From: DATJFH01 sp035495815
GTDB lineage: Bacteria > Acidobacteriota > Terriglobia > Bryobacterales > Bryobacteraceae
Direction of reading: 5' to 3'
Length of the DNA: 64,000 nt
NCBI GenBank assembly: GCA_035495815.1
Contig: DATJFH010000175.1
Span: 6,718-70,717 of the forward strand
Within the stretch, counting starts at the first letter, position 1; the number at the start of each line of letters is the position of its first letter. The notes under the pieces were generated by a model, which searched no databases, was not told where the DNA came from, and worked only from the letters and a program-made list of their open reading frames with translations. The translations under genes and the position numbers were made by a program. Positions 25,677-33,670 of this stretch are shown one piece after another.

Positions 25677-26614
25677 AATCCGCTTCGCGTCTCAAGACTT
25701 CCCTCTGTGGCCTGACATTAAAGAATCCGGTTGTGGCGGCGTCGGGGACCTTCGCCTACGGCGTCGAATTCGCCAGCCTGGTGGATCTCGACGCGCTGGG
25801 CGGGCTGGTGGTCAAGGGTCTTTCGCGCGAGCCGATGGAAGGCAATCCGCCTCCACGCATCTGGGAAGCCGAAGCGGGCATGATCAATTCCATCGGCCTG
25901 CAGAACATCGGCGTCAAGGCGTTCGTTCGCGAGAAACTCCCGGAGCTGGCCAGGCTGCGGACCGCCGTTTTCGCCAACGTGTTCGGGTCGCAGACCGAAG
26001 ATTACGTGGAAGTGGTGCGGACTCTCGAAGGAGAGGACGGGCTGGCGGGCTATGAGCTGAACGTGTCCTGCCCGAATACAAAACATGGCGGCATGTTTTT
26101 CTCGAGCGACCCCGCGCTGCTGGCGGAGGTGGTGGAGGCCGTGCGTCCGGCGGCAAAGCGGCCAGTAATCGTGAAGCTGTCTCCGAACGTAGCGCGCATC
26201 GAGCCGCTGGCTCGCGCGGCCGAGCAGGCAGGCGCCGACGCCATTTCACTGGTCAACACTTTCGTGGCGCTGGCGATAGACCCGCGCGCGCGCCGTCCGA
26301 GGATAGGCGCAGGATTCGGAGGGCTGTCCGGACCCGCCATTAAGCCCCTGGCGCTGCGCCTGGTCTACGAGGCGGCGCAGGCCGTGCGGATACCGGTCAT
26401 CGGCCTTGGGGGGATTGCCAGGGGCGAAGACGCGGCGGAGTTCCTGGTGGCGGGCGCGACCGCTGTAGAGGTGGGCACCTCGACCTTCTGGGACCCGGCC
26501 TCGCCGCTGCGGGTCGCCAGGGAACTGGGTGAATTTTTAGAGCAGGAAAAAATCGCGAGCGTACGAGATCTGATCGGAACGCTCCGCTTCGAAAAACAGG
26601 AGAAGACCCAATGA
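25673..26614 (+). CDS. pyrD: Dihydroorotate dehydrogenase, class 1 (PyrD)
   Basis: 313 aa from the GTG at 25673, which overlaps the preceding TGA (GTGA); the open frame reaching back to 25385 is antisense-type read-through and was not used. FMN-barrel features: NPVVAASGTFAYG, GLVVKGLSREP, SIGLQNIGVKAF, and the class 1 active-site Cys in ELNVSCPNTKHGG. VIGLGGIARGEDAAEFLVAGATAVEVGT is the phosphate-binding region. It resembles class 1B, which usually pairs with PyrK, but no pyrK lies here. It oxidises dihydroorotate to orotate in pyrimidine synthesis. The stop overlaps the ridA start by 4 bp (ATGA). Confidence 0.95.
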   Translation: MKSASRLKTSLCGLTLKNPVVAASGTFAYGVEFASLVDLDALGGLVVKGLSREPMEGNPPPRIWEAEAGMINSIGLQNIGVKAFVREKLPELARLRTAVFANVFGSQTEDYVEVVRTLEGEDGLAGYELNVSCPNTKHGGMFFSSDPALLAEVVEAVRPAAKRPVIVKLSPNVARIEPLARAAEQAGADAISLVNTFVALAIDPRARRPRIGAGFGGLSGPAIKPLALRLVYEAAQAVRIPVIGLGGIARGEDAAEFLVAGATAVEVGTSTFWDPASPLRVARELGEFLEQEKIASVRDLIGTLRFEKQEKTQ

Positions 26615-26991
26615 AGAGAACAGTTGCGACTGAGCATGCGCCGAAAGCGATCGGGCCCTATTCTCAGGCTATCGTGCACAACGGAATGGCCTACCTGAGC
26701 GGCCAGATTCCGCTCGACCCGGCGACGGGCCAACTGATCGAAGGCGACATCGCCGCCCAGACGGCACGCGTGCTGGAGAATCTGAAAGCCGTGCTGGAAG
26801 CATGCGGTTCGGGGCTGGACCGCGTCGTGAAAACGACAGTCTTCATCAAGGACATGGGCGAGTTCGCCCGTATGAACGAAGTGTACCGAAAGTTCTTCGG
26901 GGAGAACCCGCCGGCGCGGTCCACGGTGGAGGCGGCCAGGCTGCCGCGGGATGTCAGGGTCGAGATCGACGCCATTGCAATCGCCGGATAG
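26611..26991 (+). CDS. ridA: RidA 2-iminobutanoate/2-iminopropanoate deaminase
   Basis: 126 aa, the normal RidA length, no signal peptide. Canonical blocks: AIGPYSQAIVHNGMAYLSGQIPLDP, TARVLENLKAVLEACGSGLDRVVKTTVF, MNEVYRKFF, PARSTVEAARLP (the catalytic Arg) and VEIDAIAIAG. It hydrolyses reactive enamine/imine intermediates such as 2-aminoacrylate that damage PLP enzymes. It is coupled to pyrD by an ATGA overlap, an association with no obvious metabolic logic, although pyrD in some bacteria sits in mixed housekeeping operons. The Tat-exported paralogue is at 8515-8967. The 30-bp gap to the convergent phosphatase gene holds no clear terminator. Confidence 0.95.
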   Translation: MKRTVATEHAPKAIGPYSQAIVHNGMAYLSGQIPLDPATGQLIEGDIAAQTARVLENLKAVLEACGSGLDRVVKTTVFIKDMGEFARMNEVYRKFFGENPPARSTVEAARLPRDVRVEIDAIAIAG

Positions 26992-27021
26992 CTCTGGCCG
27001 GCCCGTCGACGCCGCGGCGCT

Positions 27022-27801
27022 TCAAATCTTCAAGAACTGCCGCGCGGCCGCTTCCATACCCGGCCCGCAGATGACGCAATTACCGCCGTAAATGCTCGAG
27101 CCGCCGTCGAAGTTGAAAAACTTCGCGCCTGCTTCCTCCGCGATAATTTTGAGCGGAGCAAAATCCCAGGGCTTACCGCTGATTTCGAGCCAGAGGTCCG
27201 CTTGCCCGCGACACACCATCATTGCATCCAGGCAGCCGCCCATGCTCCGGACCGCCCAGAACTGCGCCATCCAGTCCAGCAGTTCGCCGGCGAAGGCCTG
27301 CCCGCGCACATTCGAGAATTGGTTCACACACAGAACGGCTTGCGACGGCGCCGAAATCTCCGACGCCCGGATCGGCGCGCCGTTCAGGAAGGCGCCGCCA
27401 CATCGCCAGGCGGTAAACATCTCGCCCATCGCGGGCAGATAGGCGGAACCCGCCACCACTTCGCCGTCCACTTCCAGACCGACGAGCACGGCCCAGGCGC
27501 GATTCCCGCGCACAAAGTCGCGCGTGCCGTCGATCGGATCGATGATCCAGCGGCGGCCGTTGCGGGATTGCTTGGCGGACCCCTCTTCACCCAGTAATCC
27601 ATCCTCCGGAAAGGCTTCCTCGATCGCGCGCGCGATCAGCTGTTCGCTTTCCCGGTCCGCGATGGTAACCGGCGAGGCATCGTCCTTGCTTTCCGGCTGT
27701 AGTCCGGTATTCCAATAGCGCAGGGCAGCCTCGCCACCCTGTCTAGCCACTATGTCGGTCAGGTCTGCTTCCCTATGCCATCTGTACTGTTCCTGGTACA
27801 A
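27022..27801 (-). CDS. Inositol-monophosphatase-family phosphatase (HisN-like)
   Basis: 259 aa from a TTG at 27801, supported by GGAGG (27810-27814) eight bases upstream. The lithium-sensitive phosphatase motifs are complete: GEEGSAKQ with metal Glu, WIIDPIDGTRDFVRG, the substrate-side GAFLNG, and the C-terminal WDFAPLKIIAEEAGA. The family includes inositol monophosphatase, fructose-1,6-bisphosphatase, PAP phosphatase and HisN histidinol-phosphate phosphatase. The shape around RDFVRG and MGGCLDAMMVCRG suggests the HisN type, but this is not certain. Cytoplasmic and magnesium dependent. Convergent with ridA and divergent from the zinc-ribbon gene. Confidence 0.88.
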   Translation of the reverse strand: MYQEQYRWHREADLTDIVARQGGEAALRYWNTGLQPESKDDASPVTIADRESEQLIARAIEEAFPEDGLLGEEGSAKQSRNGRRWIIDPIDGTRDFVRGNRAWAVLVGLEVDGEVVAGSAYLPAMGEMFTAWRCGGAFLNGAPIRASEISAPSQAVLCVNQFSNVRGQAFAGELLDWMAQFWAVRSMGGCLDAMMVCRGQADLWLEISGKPWDFAPLKIIAEEAGAKFFNFDGGSSIYGGNCVICGPGMEAAARQFLKI

Positions 27802-27890
27802 AAGTTTGGCCTCCGTTTAGGGTTTAAATCCCATTGTGTCTTTTACTTGCAGATCCTACACTGAAACTGTCAGAAGAAAGATCAATCGCC

Positions 27891-28163
27891 ATGGAACGTT
27901 GTCTGGATTGCAACAGCTTACTCACGAAGGATGAGAAGGTCTGCGTTGAATGCGGATCGAAGGTCGGTGGCGAAGAAGCGAGCGCTGCCAATTTCATTTC
28001 CAGTATTGTCAGTCTGCTCTTCTATTTGTCCGTGCTGGCGCTGGTCGGCTCGCCGTTTGTGGAGAAGTTGCCCAGTTTCACTTTTTGCATGTTCATCAGC
28101 AGCGCGCTGCTCTTCATTATGCGCACGGCGAAGGACAGTACACAGAAAGCCCGTAAACGCTAG
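27891..28163 (+). CDS. Small zinc-ribbon membrane protein
   Basis: 90 aa from the ATG at 27891, preceded by AGAAGAAAG; the longer frame starts 19 codons upstream without support. Two CxxC pairs (C4/C7 and C18/C21; CLDC...CVEC) form a zinc ribbon. Two hydrophobic helices follow (FISSIVSLLFYLSVLALVG, FCMFISSALLFIM) and then a short basic tail. Such proteins are common and usually uncharacterised; the zinc ribbon could sense redox or hold an rRNA/ribosome or protein contact. It ends 9 bp before the convergent flavin reductase stop. Function unknown. Confidence 0.75.
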   Translation: MERCLDCNSLLTKDEKVCVECGSKVGGEEASAANFISSIVSLLFYLSVLALVGSPFVEKLPSFTFCMFISSALLFIMRTAKDSTQKARKR

Positions 28164-28172
28164 CCCAGCCGC

Positions 28173-28673
28173 CTACTTCAAGCCCTGGTAGCTGCTGTTG
28201 TAGTAAATGAGAGGCTGCCCCTCCCGCCAGGTGGCATGTACTGCCTCGCCTATCACCACGATGTGATCCCCCGCTTCGACCAGTTGGGTCACCTGGCACT
28301 CAAGGGTTGCCAGGACCTCGGGTAGAACCGGCGGACCTGTCTCTCCGCGCCGCCAGGCCAAACCTTGAAAACGGTCATAGCCCGTCCGAGCGAAGCAGGT
28401 AGAGAGATCTTTCTGTTCCTCGTGAAGCACATTAACGGCAAATCTCGTCTCCAGCCGGAAATGATTGAGAATCGAGGTACGCTTGTCCAGACAGAACAGT
28501 ACCAGGGGCGGCGCCAGCGAAACCGAGGTGAACGAGTTCACGGTCAGGCCGTGTGGCACGCCATTCGAATCGATAACGGTTACAATTGTGATGCCGGTGG
28601 CGTACTTGCTGCACACGCGGCGAAAGTGGTGTTGCTCTATGTTTCCCAGAGACATAGACCGGTCACTTGACAT
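28173..28673 (-). CDS. Flavin reductase family protein (NAD(P)H:FMN-type)
   Basis: 166 aa from the ATG at 28673 (next ATG at 28655). The flavin-reductase-like domain shows the standard blocks: FRRVCSKYATGITIVTV, PHGLTVNSFTSVSLAPPLVLFCLDKRTS, FAVNVLHEEQ, LAWRRGETGPPVLPEVLATLEC and DHIVVIGEAVHATWREGQPLIYYN. These proteins bind FMN and reduce it with NAD(P)H, usually feeding a two-component monooxygenase. No partner oxygenase lies nearby. The start codon overlaps the -35 box of the divergent HU promoter, so transcription of the two may interfere. Confidence 0.92.
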   Translation of the reverse strand: MSSDRSMSLGNIEQHHFRRVCSKYATGITIVTVIDSNGVPHGLTVNSFTSVSLAPPLVLFCLDKRTSILNHFRLETRFAVNVLHEEQKDLSTCFARTGYDRFQGLAWRRGETGPPVLPEVLATLECQVTQLVEAGDHIVVIGEAVHATWREGQPLIYYNSSYQGLK

Positions 28674-28696
28674 TGCAATAACCCTAATCCTATCAT
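28667..28696 (+). promoter_or_regulatory. Sigma-70 promoter of the HU gene
   Basis: -35 TTGACA (28667-28672, 6/6), an 18-bp spacer, then -10 TATCAT (28691-28696, 5/6). The predicted start of transcription near 28703 lies after the ATG at 28695, which rules that ATG out as the HU start. The -35 overlaps the first codon of the divergent flavin reductase. Confidence 0.75.
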
Positions 28697-28743
28697 GAAG
28701 TTGACTTTTGCGCCCAAAAAAGGGCCAGCGCACTGGATCGGCG

Positions 28744-28749
28744 AGGAGG
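28744..28749 (+). promoter_or_regulatory. Shine-Dalgarno deciding the HU start
   Basis: AGGAGG five bases upstream of the TTG at 28755. Together with the promoter at 28667-28696 it fixes the TTG, not the upstream ATG, as the start and gives an HU of normal length. Confidence 0.75.
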
Positions 28750-28754
28750 CTGCT

Positions 28755-29024
28755 TTGATAAAGCTTGATATCATCAACGAGGTCGTCAGCAAGACGGGTA
28801 TCACGAAGACCAAGGCCGAGATGGCTGTGGAAACCGTTTTCGAGAGCATGAAGAAAGCTCTCGGACAGGGGGACCGCATCGAGCTTCGTGGATTCGGCGT
28901 ATTCAACGTCAAACCGCGCAAGACCGGAATCGGCCGAAATCCCCGGACCGGCGCGGAAGTGTCCATTCCGCCGGGAAAGGCCGTAAGGATCAAGCCCGGC
29001 AAGGAATTACAAGTACTGCAATAG
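28755..29024 (+). CDS. hup: HU/IHF-family DNA-binding protein
   Basis: 89 aa from a TTG at 28755. The Prokaryotic DNABINDING family is complete: a helical dimer part (IKLDIINEVVSKTGITKTKAEMAVETVFESM), the signature GFGVFNVKPRKTGIGRNPRTG at the beta-arm, and a C-terminal KAVRIKPGKEL. The RNPRTG segment with the intercalating Pro region identifies an HU/IHF homologue rather than H-NS. It bends DNA in the nucleoid. Reading from the ATG at 28695 would add 20 residues with no family counterpart and would start inside the -10 box. The M50 protease follows at 60 bp on the same strand. Confidence 0.95.
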   Translation: MIKLDIINEVVSKTGITKTKAEMAVETVFESMKKALGQGDRIELRGFGVFNVKPRKTGIGRNPRTGAEVSIPPGKAVRIKPGKELQVLQ

Positions 29025-29084
29025 GCCCTCGGAGTTGGGCGCCGGAAGCGGATTCCGGCGTTCGCATCGATATCTTTATCTCTT

Positions 29085-30128
29085 GTGCCCCCTGAGGATT
29101 TTGCTACGGACTCGTCACTGGCGGCCGCTGGGGCGGGTATATCGCCTGCGGCGTCTGACGAAGTCCTGTTTGAAGCGGAAGCGCAACGCCGCTACCCCCG
29201 ACATCGCTATTGGCTGCACATAGTCCTGTTTCTGGCGACCCTGGTCACGACATCTCTGGTGGGGTCGCGGATGCAGCGGGATTTCAAGGCCAATCTGCCG
29301 CCGCTTGGCGTCGAGGAGCTCTGGGATGCCTTCGTGCATGGGTGGGAACAGCCCGCGGCTCTGCTCCACGGCCTACCTTTTTCATTGACCCTCCTGGGTA
29401 TCCTGCTGGCGCATGAATTTGGCCATTTCCTCACCTGCGTTCGTTATGGGCTCGACGCCAGCCTGCCCTATTTCCTCCCCGCGCCCGTGCTCACCGGCAC
29501 TTTCGGCGCATTCATCCGGATCCGCTCGCCGATCTACTACAAGCGCACGCTCTTCGACGTCGCGGTGGGAGGACCCCTAGCCGGTTTCGTGGTCCTGCTT
29601 CCGGCGCTGGCCATTGGACTGGCATTTTCAAAGGTGATACCCGGTATCGCCAATGAAGGCGCGTTCCGTTACGGGACGCCCGCGCTTCTGTGGCTCATGG
29701 AGAAGGCCATTTTTCCGGGTGTGCCCAGCGCCGATATCTATTTGCACCCGGTGGCCCGGGCGGCCTGGATCGGGCTCCTTGCGACGGCGTGGAACCTGCT
29801 GCCGATCGGCCAACTGGACGGTGGACACGTCGTTTACTCGCTGGCCGGACGGTGGCACAAGCGGCTGACCTGGTTCTTTCTGGCCACGCTGGTAGCGCTG
29901 GGGATTCGTTTTTGGCACGGCTGGCTGGTTTGGGCGGTATTGCTCTATTTTCTGGGACGCCGGCATCCCGTAATCGTGGACCCCGGCAGCGTGGGAGCCG
30001 GCCGCAGAAAGATCGCCTGGCTGACACTGCTCATCTTCCTGCTCTGCTTCACGCCCGCGCCGCTGGAGGAAAATTCCGGCGCAGCCGGGAGCGGATCCAG
30101 CGCCCAGATCTCACGGCCCGGTTCATGA
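29085..30128 (+). CDS. M50-family membrane metalloprotease (site-2 protease type)
   Basis: 347 aa from the GTG at 29085; the ribosome site is weak, so the start is uncertain. After a polar ~45-residue N-terminus come 6-8 TM helices. The zinc motif HEFGH (in LLAHEFGHFLTCVRYG) lies in the second helix, and the third ligand is in NLLPIGQLDGGHV near residue 240. The arrangement resembles EGY1/Rhomboid-independent S2P proteins of plastids and cyanobacteria, which cut substrates inside the membrane. Target unknown; regulated release of membrane-anchored regulators is the family role. Its TGA overlaps the ATG of the glycosyltransferase (ATGA-type, 30125-30128). Confidence 0.88.
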   Translation: MPPEDFATDSSLAAAGAGISPAASDEVLFEAEAQRRYPRHRYWLHIVLFLATLVTTSLVGSRMQRDFKANLPPLGVEELWDAFVHGWEQPAALLHGLPFSLTLLGILLAHEFGHFLTCVRYGLDASLPYFLPAPVLTGTFGAFIRIRSPIYYKRTLFDVAVGGPLAGFVVLLPALAIGLAFSKVIPGIANEGAFRYGTPALLWLMEKAIFPGVPSADIYLHPVARAAWIGLLATAWNLLPIGQLDGGHVVYSLAGRWHKRLTWFFLATLVALGIRFWHGWLVWAVLLYFLGRRHPVIVDPGSVGAGRRKIAWLTLLIFLLCFTPAPLEENSGAAGSGSSAQISRPGS

Positions 30129-30868
30129 AGATCACGGCTACGATCATCACGTTGAACGAGGAGCGGAATATTGCCCGGGCGATCGAAAGCCTGCGATGCT
30201 GCGACCAGATCGTGGTCCTCGACAGCGGCTCTGTGGACCGTACCGTGGAACTGGCGTCGAATCTGGGCGCCGTGGTAGTGGAAGACTCCTGGCGCGGGTA
30301 CGCAAACCAGAAGAATCGCGCGGCCGAGCACGCCGAGCACGACTGGATTTTTTCGCTCGACGCCGACGAAGCCCTGAGCGAGGCTCTCGAAGGCGAGATC
30401 TGGACGTTGAAAAAGCACGGACCGGCCTTCGATGCTTACACCATGCCGCGGCTGGCGCAGTATATGGGCCGTTGGATTCTGCACGGCGGCTGGTACCCCG
30501 ACCGCAAGGTGCGTCTTTACAATCGGGCCAAGGCATCCTGGGTGGGCGACTTCGTGCACGAAAGCGTAAAGGTGGCGGGCCGGGTGGGCCACCTCGAGTC
30601 GAACCTGCTGCACTTTACGTGCGACTCGCTGTCGGAGCACCTCAAAACGCTGGACCGCTACACGACTCTGGCCGCGGAAGAGGTGGTCTCGCGCAAAACG
30701 AAAATCGGACTCAGCAACCTCATCCTGGATCCCGCGTGGACCTTTCTGAAAAGCTATGTCTTCCGGCGCGGTTTTCTGGACGGCATGGAAGGGCTGACAA
30801 TCGCCCACATGGCCGCGCTCTATACGTTCCTGAAATATGCCAAGGCGCGCAACATGAGCCCCGATTAA
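30125..30868 (+). CDS. GT2-family glycosyltransferase (WaaE-like)
   Basis: 247 aa from the ATG at 30125, overlapping the M50 stop; the long frame reaching 29690 is off-frame within the protease gene and was not used. GT-A features: TATIITLNEERNIARAIESL, the nucleotide-binding VVLDSGSVDRT, and the DxD-type DWIFSLDADEALS. The segment WYPDRKVRLYNR plus a C-terminal hydrophobic region (AHMAALYTFLKYAK) matches the WaaE/KdtX group, which adds a sugar to LPS core heptose or Kdo. It probably acts at the inner face of the cytoplasmic membrane in envelope glycan assembly; acceptor uncertain. Confidence 0.9.
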   Translation: MKITATIITLNEERNIARAIESLRCCDQIVVLDSGSVDRTVELASNLGAVVVEDSWRGYANQKNRAAEHAEHDWIFSLDADEALSEALEGEIWTLKKHGPAFDAYTMPRLAQYMGRWILHGGWYPDRKVRLYNRAKASWVGDFVHESVKVAGRVGHLESNLLHFTCDSLSEHLKTLDRYTTLAAEEVVSRKTKIGLSNLILDPAWTFLKSYVFRRGFLDGMEGLTIAHMAALYTFLKYAKARNMSPD

Positions 30869-30936
30869 GGCAGGAGAGGCTGGCTCAGGCCCCGGAAGCT
30901 TCGGCGTGGTGATGGATACCACTCACGCGGTGACCA

Positions 30937-31155
30937 ATGCCCGAAGTATCCCTGACGTTCATAGACACCGGCCTTTGTCACACGAGCCCGGACAAATGAA
31001 GCCGGCATTTACCGCTTTCCTTCGGTTCGTATTGGTTTTACGAGTTGCGCGTCACGTCGGCCGGCTTCAGGACTTTTGGGGCGTGGCAGGAGAGCGTCAC
31101 CGTAACCGCCGAAACCCGCCGTGACTTCGGCCCATTGTTTTTTTCAGTGGCTTAG
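30937..31155 (+). pseudogene. Decayed N-terminal fragment of an Oar-like TonB-dependent receptor
   Basis: No open frame covers this stretch, but three consecutive pieces in two frames spell one carboxypeptidase-regulatory-like domain: VSLTFIDTGLCHTSPDK (frame ending at the TGA 30997-30999), then NEAGIYRFPSVRIGF (shifted frame, from 30998), then YELRVTSAGFRTF...SVTVTAETRRDFGPLF (back in the first frame, from 31039). The same order appears in the two intact receptors of this window (DTGVSRSS...SGNYLITALLPGSYRVTAESPGFKQ). The shift sites are near an AAA/TGA and a TTTT run. It is on the opposite strand to the neighbouring dehydrogenase cluster, so it is not the 5' end of that cluster's receptor. 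A relic. Confidence 0.7.
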
Positions 31156-31272
31156 ACGACCGGAAATCTCCTCCGGACGATAAGCATCCCGCGCGGCCGA
31201 CTGCCAATCGGAATACTGCTCGTCAGGCGGTCCGCTAACCCCCGCCAGCGTCAAAAAATCTCTGCGCTTCAT
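31144..31272 (-). CDS. 42-residue Tat-signal ORF coupled to the PQQ dehydrogenase (probable gene remnant)
   Basis: The ATG overlaps the dehydrogenase TGA (ATGA, 31269-31272) and the frame runs 42 codons. The start MKRRDFLTLAG is a textbook Tat n-region, but the hydrophobic core stops after a few residues and the rest (a charged segment with DWQSAARDAYRPEEISG) has no membrane or catalytic feature. Its position at the end of an operon suggests that a Tat-exported enzyme once followed the dehydrogenase and was cut down by an internal deletion. Its 3' end overlaps the TonB-receptor fragment on the other strand. Too short for reliable family assignment. Confidence 0.45.
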   Translation of the reverse strand: MKRRDFLTLAGVSGPPDEQYSDWQSAARDAYRPEEISGRLSH

Positions 31273-33647
31273 CGTGCCGGCTGCTTGTCTGGCAACGCGA
31301 AGGACAGGATATTGCTGCCCGACGCAATCGCGACATGCTGGCGGCCGTTAACCATGTACGTCATGGGCGAAGCCCTCCAAGAGGCGTTTCCGTCGAATCG
31401 CCACAGCGTGCGCCCCGTCTTCGCTTCGAGAGCGGCGAATGTTCCGCCCGTCTCACCGTAGAAAAGGAGGCCGCCGGCCGTCGACAGGACGCCCGAGTAA
31501 TTTGATTCTGGCGATCCGACCTGTTTAATTTCCCATGCGACCTTTCCGGTTTCAATATCAAGCGCTCGAAGATATTTCTCGCCAGGATCGCTCGTGTCGC
31601 GGTAGCCGAAGTAACCGCCTCTCTGGGACTGGCGATAGATACTGCAGTCCTCGACCGCCATGACATATAGCAGTCGCGTATCGGGGTTGAATGCAGTTGC
31701 GTACCAATTGGTGGCCCCCCTCACGGCCGGACATCCCTTGACTCCCGCCGCGGTTGGCAGATTCGCGGGAAGCAGTTGGGGCACTCCATCCGGCCCGATG
31801 CCGCTTGCCCAGTTCAGTTTCCTGACGAAAGGCTTTCCGAGAAGCACTTCACCGGTTGTCCGGTCCAGGACGTAGAAGAACCCGTTCCGATTCGCCTGCA
31901 GCAACAATTTCCGGTCGCGCCCTCGATACTTGGTATCCACAAGCAGAAGGGGTTCGGTGGCATCCCAGTCGTGGAGATCATGCGGCGTAAATTGGTAGTA
32001 CCAGCGCAGTTTTCCGGTCTTCGCCTCAAGAGCCAGAACGCAGTTGGTATATAGGTTCAGCCCTTTGCGGTCATCGCCGTCGGTTGCAGGGAACGGGTTT
32101 CCGGTCGTCCAATACAAAAGCCCACTTTCCGCGTCGTACGAACCGGTAACCCAGGTGGCGCCGCCTCCAGTCTCGATGGCCTTGCCGCTCCAGGTTTCCG
32201 AGCCCGGCTCACCGCGTTTGGGTACGGTCCAGAAGCGCCAAACCTCTTGCCCCGTGGTGGCTTTATAGGCGGCCAGGAAGCCGCGCAGCGGACCATCTCC
32301 GCCACCGATGCCCGAGATGACCAAGTCCCCAACGACCAGTGGGGCCGCCGTCGCACTGTAGCGGCCCGGCGTCTCCGGCATCACCACGTCCCACATGACA
32401 GCGCCGGTCAGCCGATTCATGCAAAGCAGGTGCGCATCGGCCGTTGCGTAGAATAGCCGGTCTCCCAGCAGGGCCACTCCGCGATTCGGCTCCCGAGATG
32501 CATTTCGGGCGCCCGCATTCGGTCCTCCTTGCGGGCGGGCGCCCGGACGTGTATAGCACCAGATGTCACTTCCCGTGCGGGAGTCGAGGGCGCACACTTC
32601 GCCGGGAGCCGTCACATACATCACGCCATCGGCTACCAACGGCGTCGTCTGCGTCCCTGGCGTCGCAAGCGGGTAGGTCCATTGAAGCTGGAGCTGCCCG
32701 GCATTTTGCGCGTTGATCTGGTGGAGAGCGCTATGACGATTTCCGTGCAGAGCGCCAGCGTAGGTAGGCCACTCACCCGGTTTCGGCTTCAGAATCGCCT
32801 GGACAACTTCTGGGGGGACCGGATCCGGCTCCGCCGCGAGCGGGCCAGGCACGACATCCGCGAGTGTACTGAGATACGCCACCAAGTTCCGCCGCTCCTC
32901 GGGAGTCGCTTTCAGAGGCGGCATGAAGGAGGTCTTTTCGCTCGAGATCTCTTTGTAGTCTGAGTCGTAAAGAAGATGCATCCGGCCATCGAGAGTTTGC
33001 AACTGCAGGTCATGTTTCCCGCGATTTCGCGCGAATCCCCTCAGGTTGGAACCGCTTTTCAAAAGGACATTCACGATCGCCCAGGATTCATCCGGACAAA
33101 AGGCCCAGGACGGACAAGTCGAGGTGGTCCGCATGCCGGTCTGCGACGAAGGGTCGTCGAGAAATAGCTCTATTTCGCGTACAGTCAGCTGGCGGCCGGC
33201 TGAGGAAAGGTCGGGACCATTCGTTTTGCCTCGCCCGTGGATCATGTGGCAGTTCGAGCACTGGCCTTTACCGAAGAAGAATCGTTCTCCCGCCGCAGTG
33301 TCTCCCGCGGGTTTGATGTCGAGAGCTGACGCATTCAGGGATCGCACCCAGGCTGCCAAGGCTTGCAGTTGATCCGACGGCAAGGGAAACGCCGGCATGC
33401 CGCCTGGCGAGCCATCCCGAATTTTCGCGAGAATCTGTGCCTCGGAGCTGGCTCGGAGGGAACGGCTGTTGACCAGAGCTGGTCCACGGTCGCCGCCGCC
33501 GGCTTCGACGCCATGGCAACCGGAGCAAAGATTTCTGAATTGCTTTTCAACTCCAGCCCGATTCAGATCCCCGTTGGAGCCCTGCGGATTCGCCGTCACA
33601 AGAGGCCAGAGTATGGCGGCTGAACACGCTATCCATCGGAAATGCAT
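31269..33647 (-). CDS. Diheme/PQQ-type dehydrogenase with N-terminal cytochrome c domains
   Basis: 792 aa with a signal peptide (MHFRWIACSAAILWPLVTA). Two cytochrome c sites, CSGCH (about 42-46) and CSNCH (about 130-134), precede an eight-bladed quinoprotein propeller whose blades show the W-motif pattern (VCALDSRTGSDIWCY, VLALEAKTGKLRWYYQ, FAALEAKTGRTLWRF). The layout has hemes ahead of the PQQ domain, the reverse of the usual quinohemoprotein alcohol dehydrogenases. It should oxidise an alcohol or sugar in the periplasm and pass electrons to the hemes. It lies 23 bp after the enolase-superfamily gene on the same strand. Substrate unknown. Confidence 0.9.
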   Translation of the reverse strand: MHFRWIACSAAILWPLVTANPQGSNGDLNRAGVEKQFRNLCSGCHGVEAGGGDRGPALVNSRSLRASSEAQILAKIRDGSPGGMPAFPLPSDQLQALAAWVRSLNASALDIKPAGDTAAGERFFFGKGQCSNCHMIHGRGKTNGPDLSSAGRQLTVREIELFLDDPSSQTGMRTTSTCPSWAFCPDESWAIVNVLLKSGSNLRGFARNRGKHDLQLQTLDGRMHLLYDSDYKEISSEKTSFMPPLKATPEERRNLVAYLSTLADVVPGPLAAEPDPVPPEVVQAILKPKPGEWPTYAGALHGNRHSALHQINAQNAGQLQLQWTYPLATPGTQTTPLVADGVMYVTAPGEVCALDSRTGSDIWCYTRPGARPQGGPNAGARNASREPNRGVALLGDRLFYATADAHLLCMNRLTGAVMWDVVMPETPGRYSATAAPLVVGDLVISGIGGGDGPLRGFLAAYKATTGQEVWRFWTVPKRGEPGSETWSGKAIETGGGATWVTGSYDAESGLLYWTTGNPFPATDGDDRKGLNLYTNCVLALEAKTGKLRWYYQFTPHDLHDWDATEPLLLVDTKYRGRDRKLLLQANRNGFFYVLDRTTGEVLLGKPFVRKLNWASGIGPDGVPQLLPANLPTAAGVKGCPAVRGATNWYATAFNPDTRLLYVMAVEDCSIYRQSQRGGYFGYRDTSDPGEKYLRALDIETGKVAWEIKQVGSPESNYSGVLSTAGGLLFYGETGGTFAALEAKTGRTLWRFDGNASWRASPMTYMVNGRQHVAIASGSNILSFALPDKQPAR

Positions 33648-33670
33648 CGTTTGCTCCCTTTGATCGCAAC

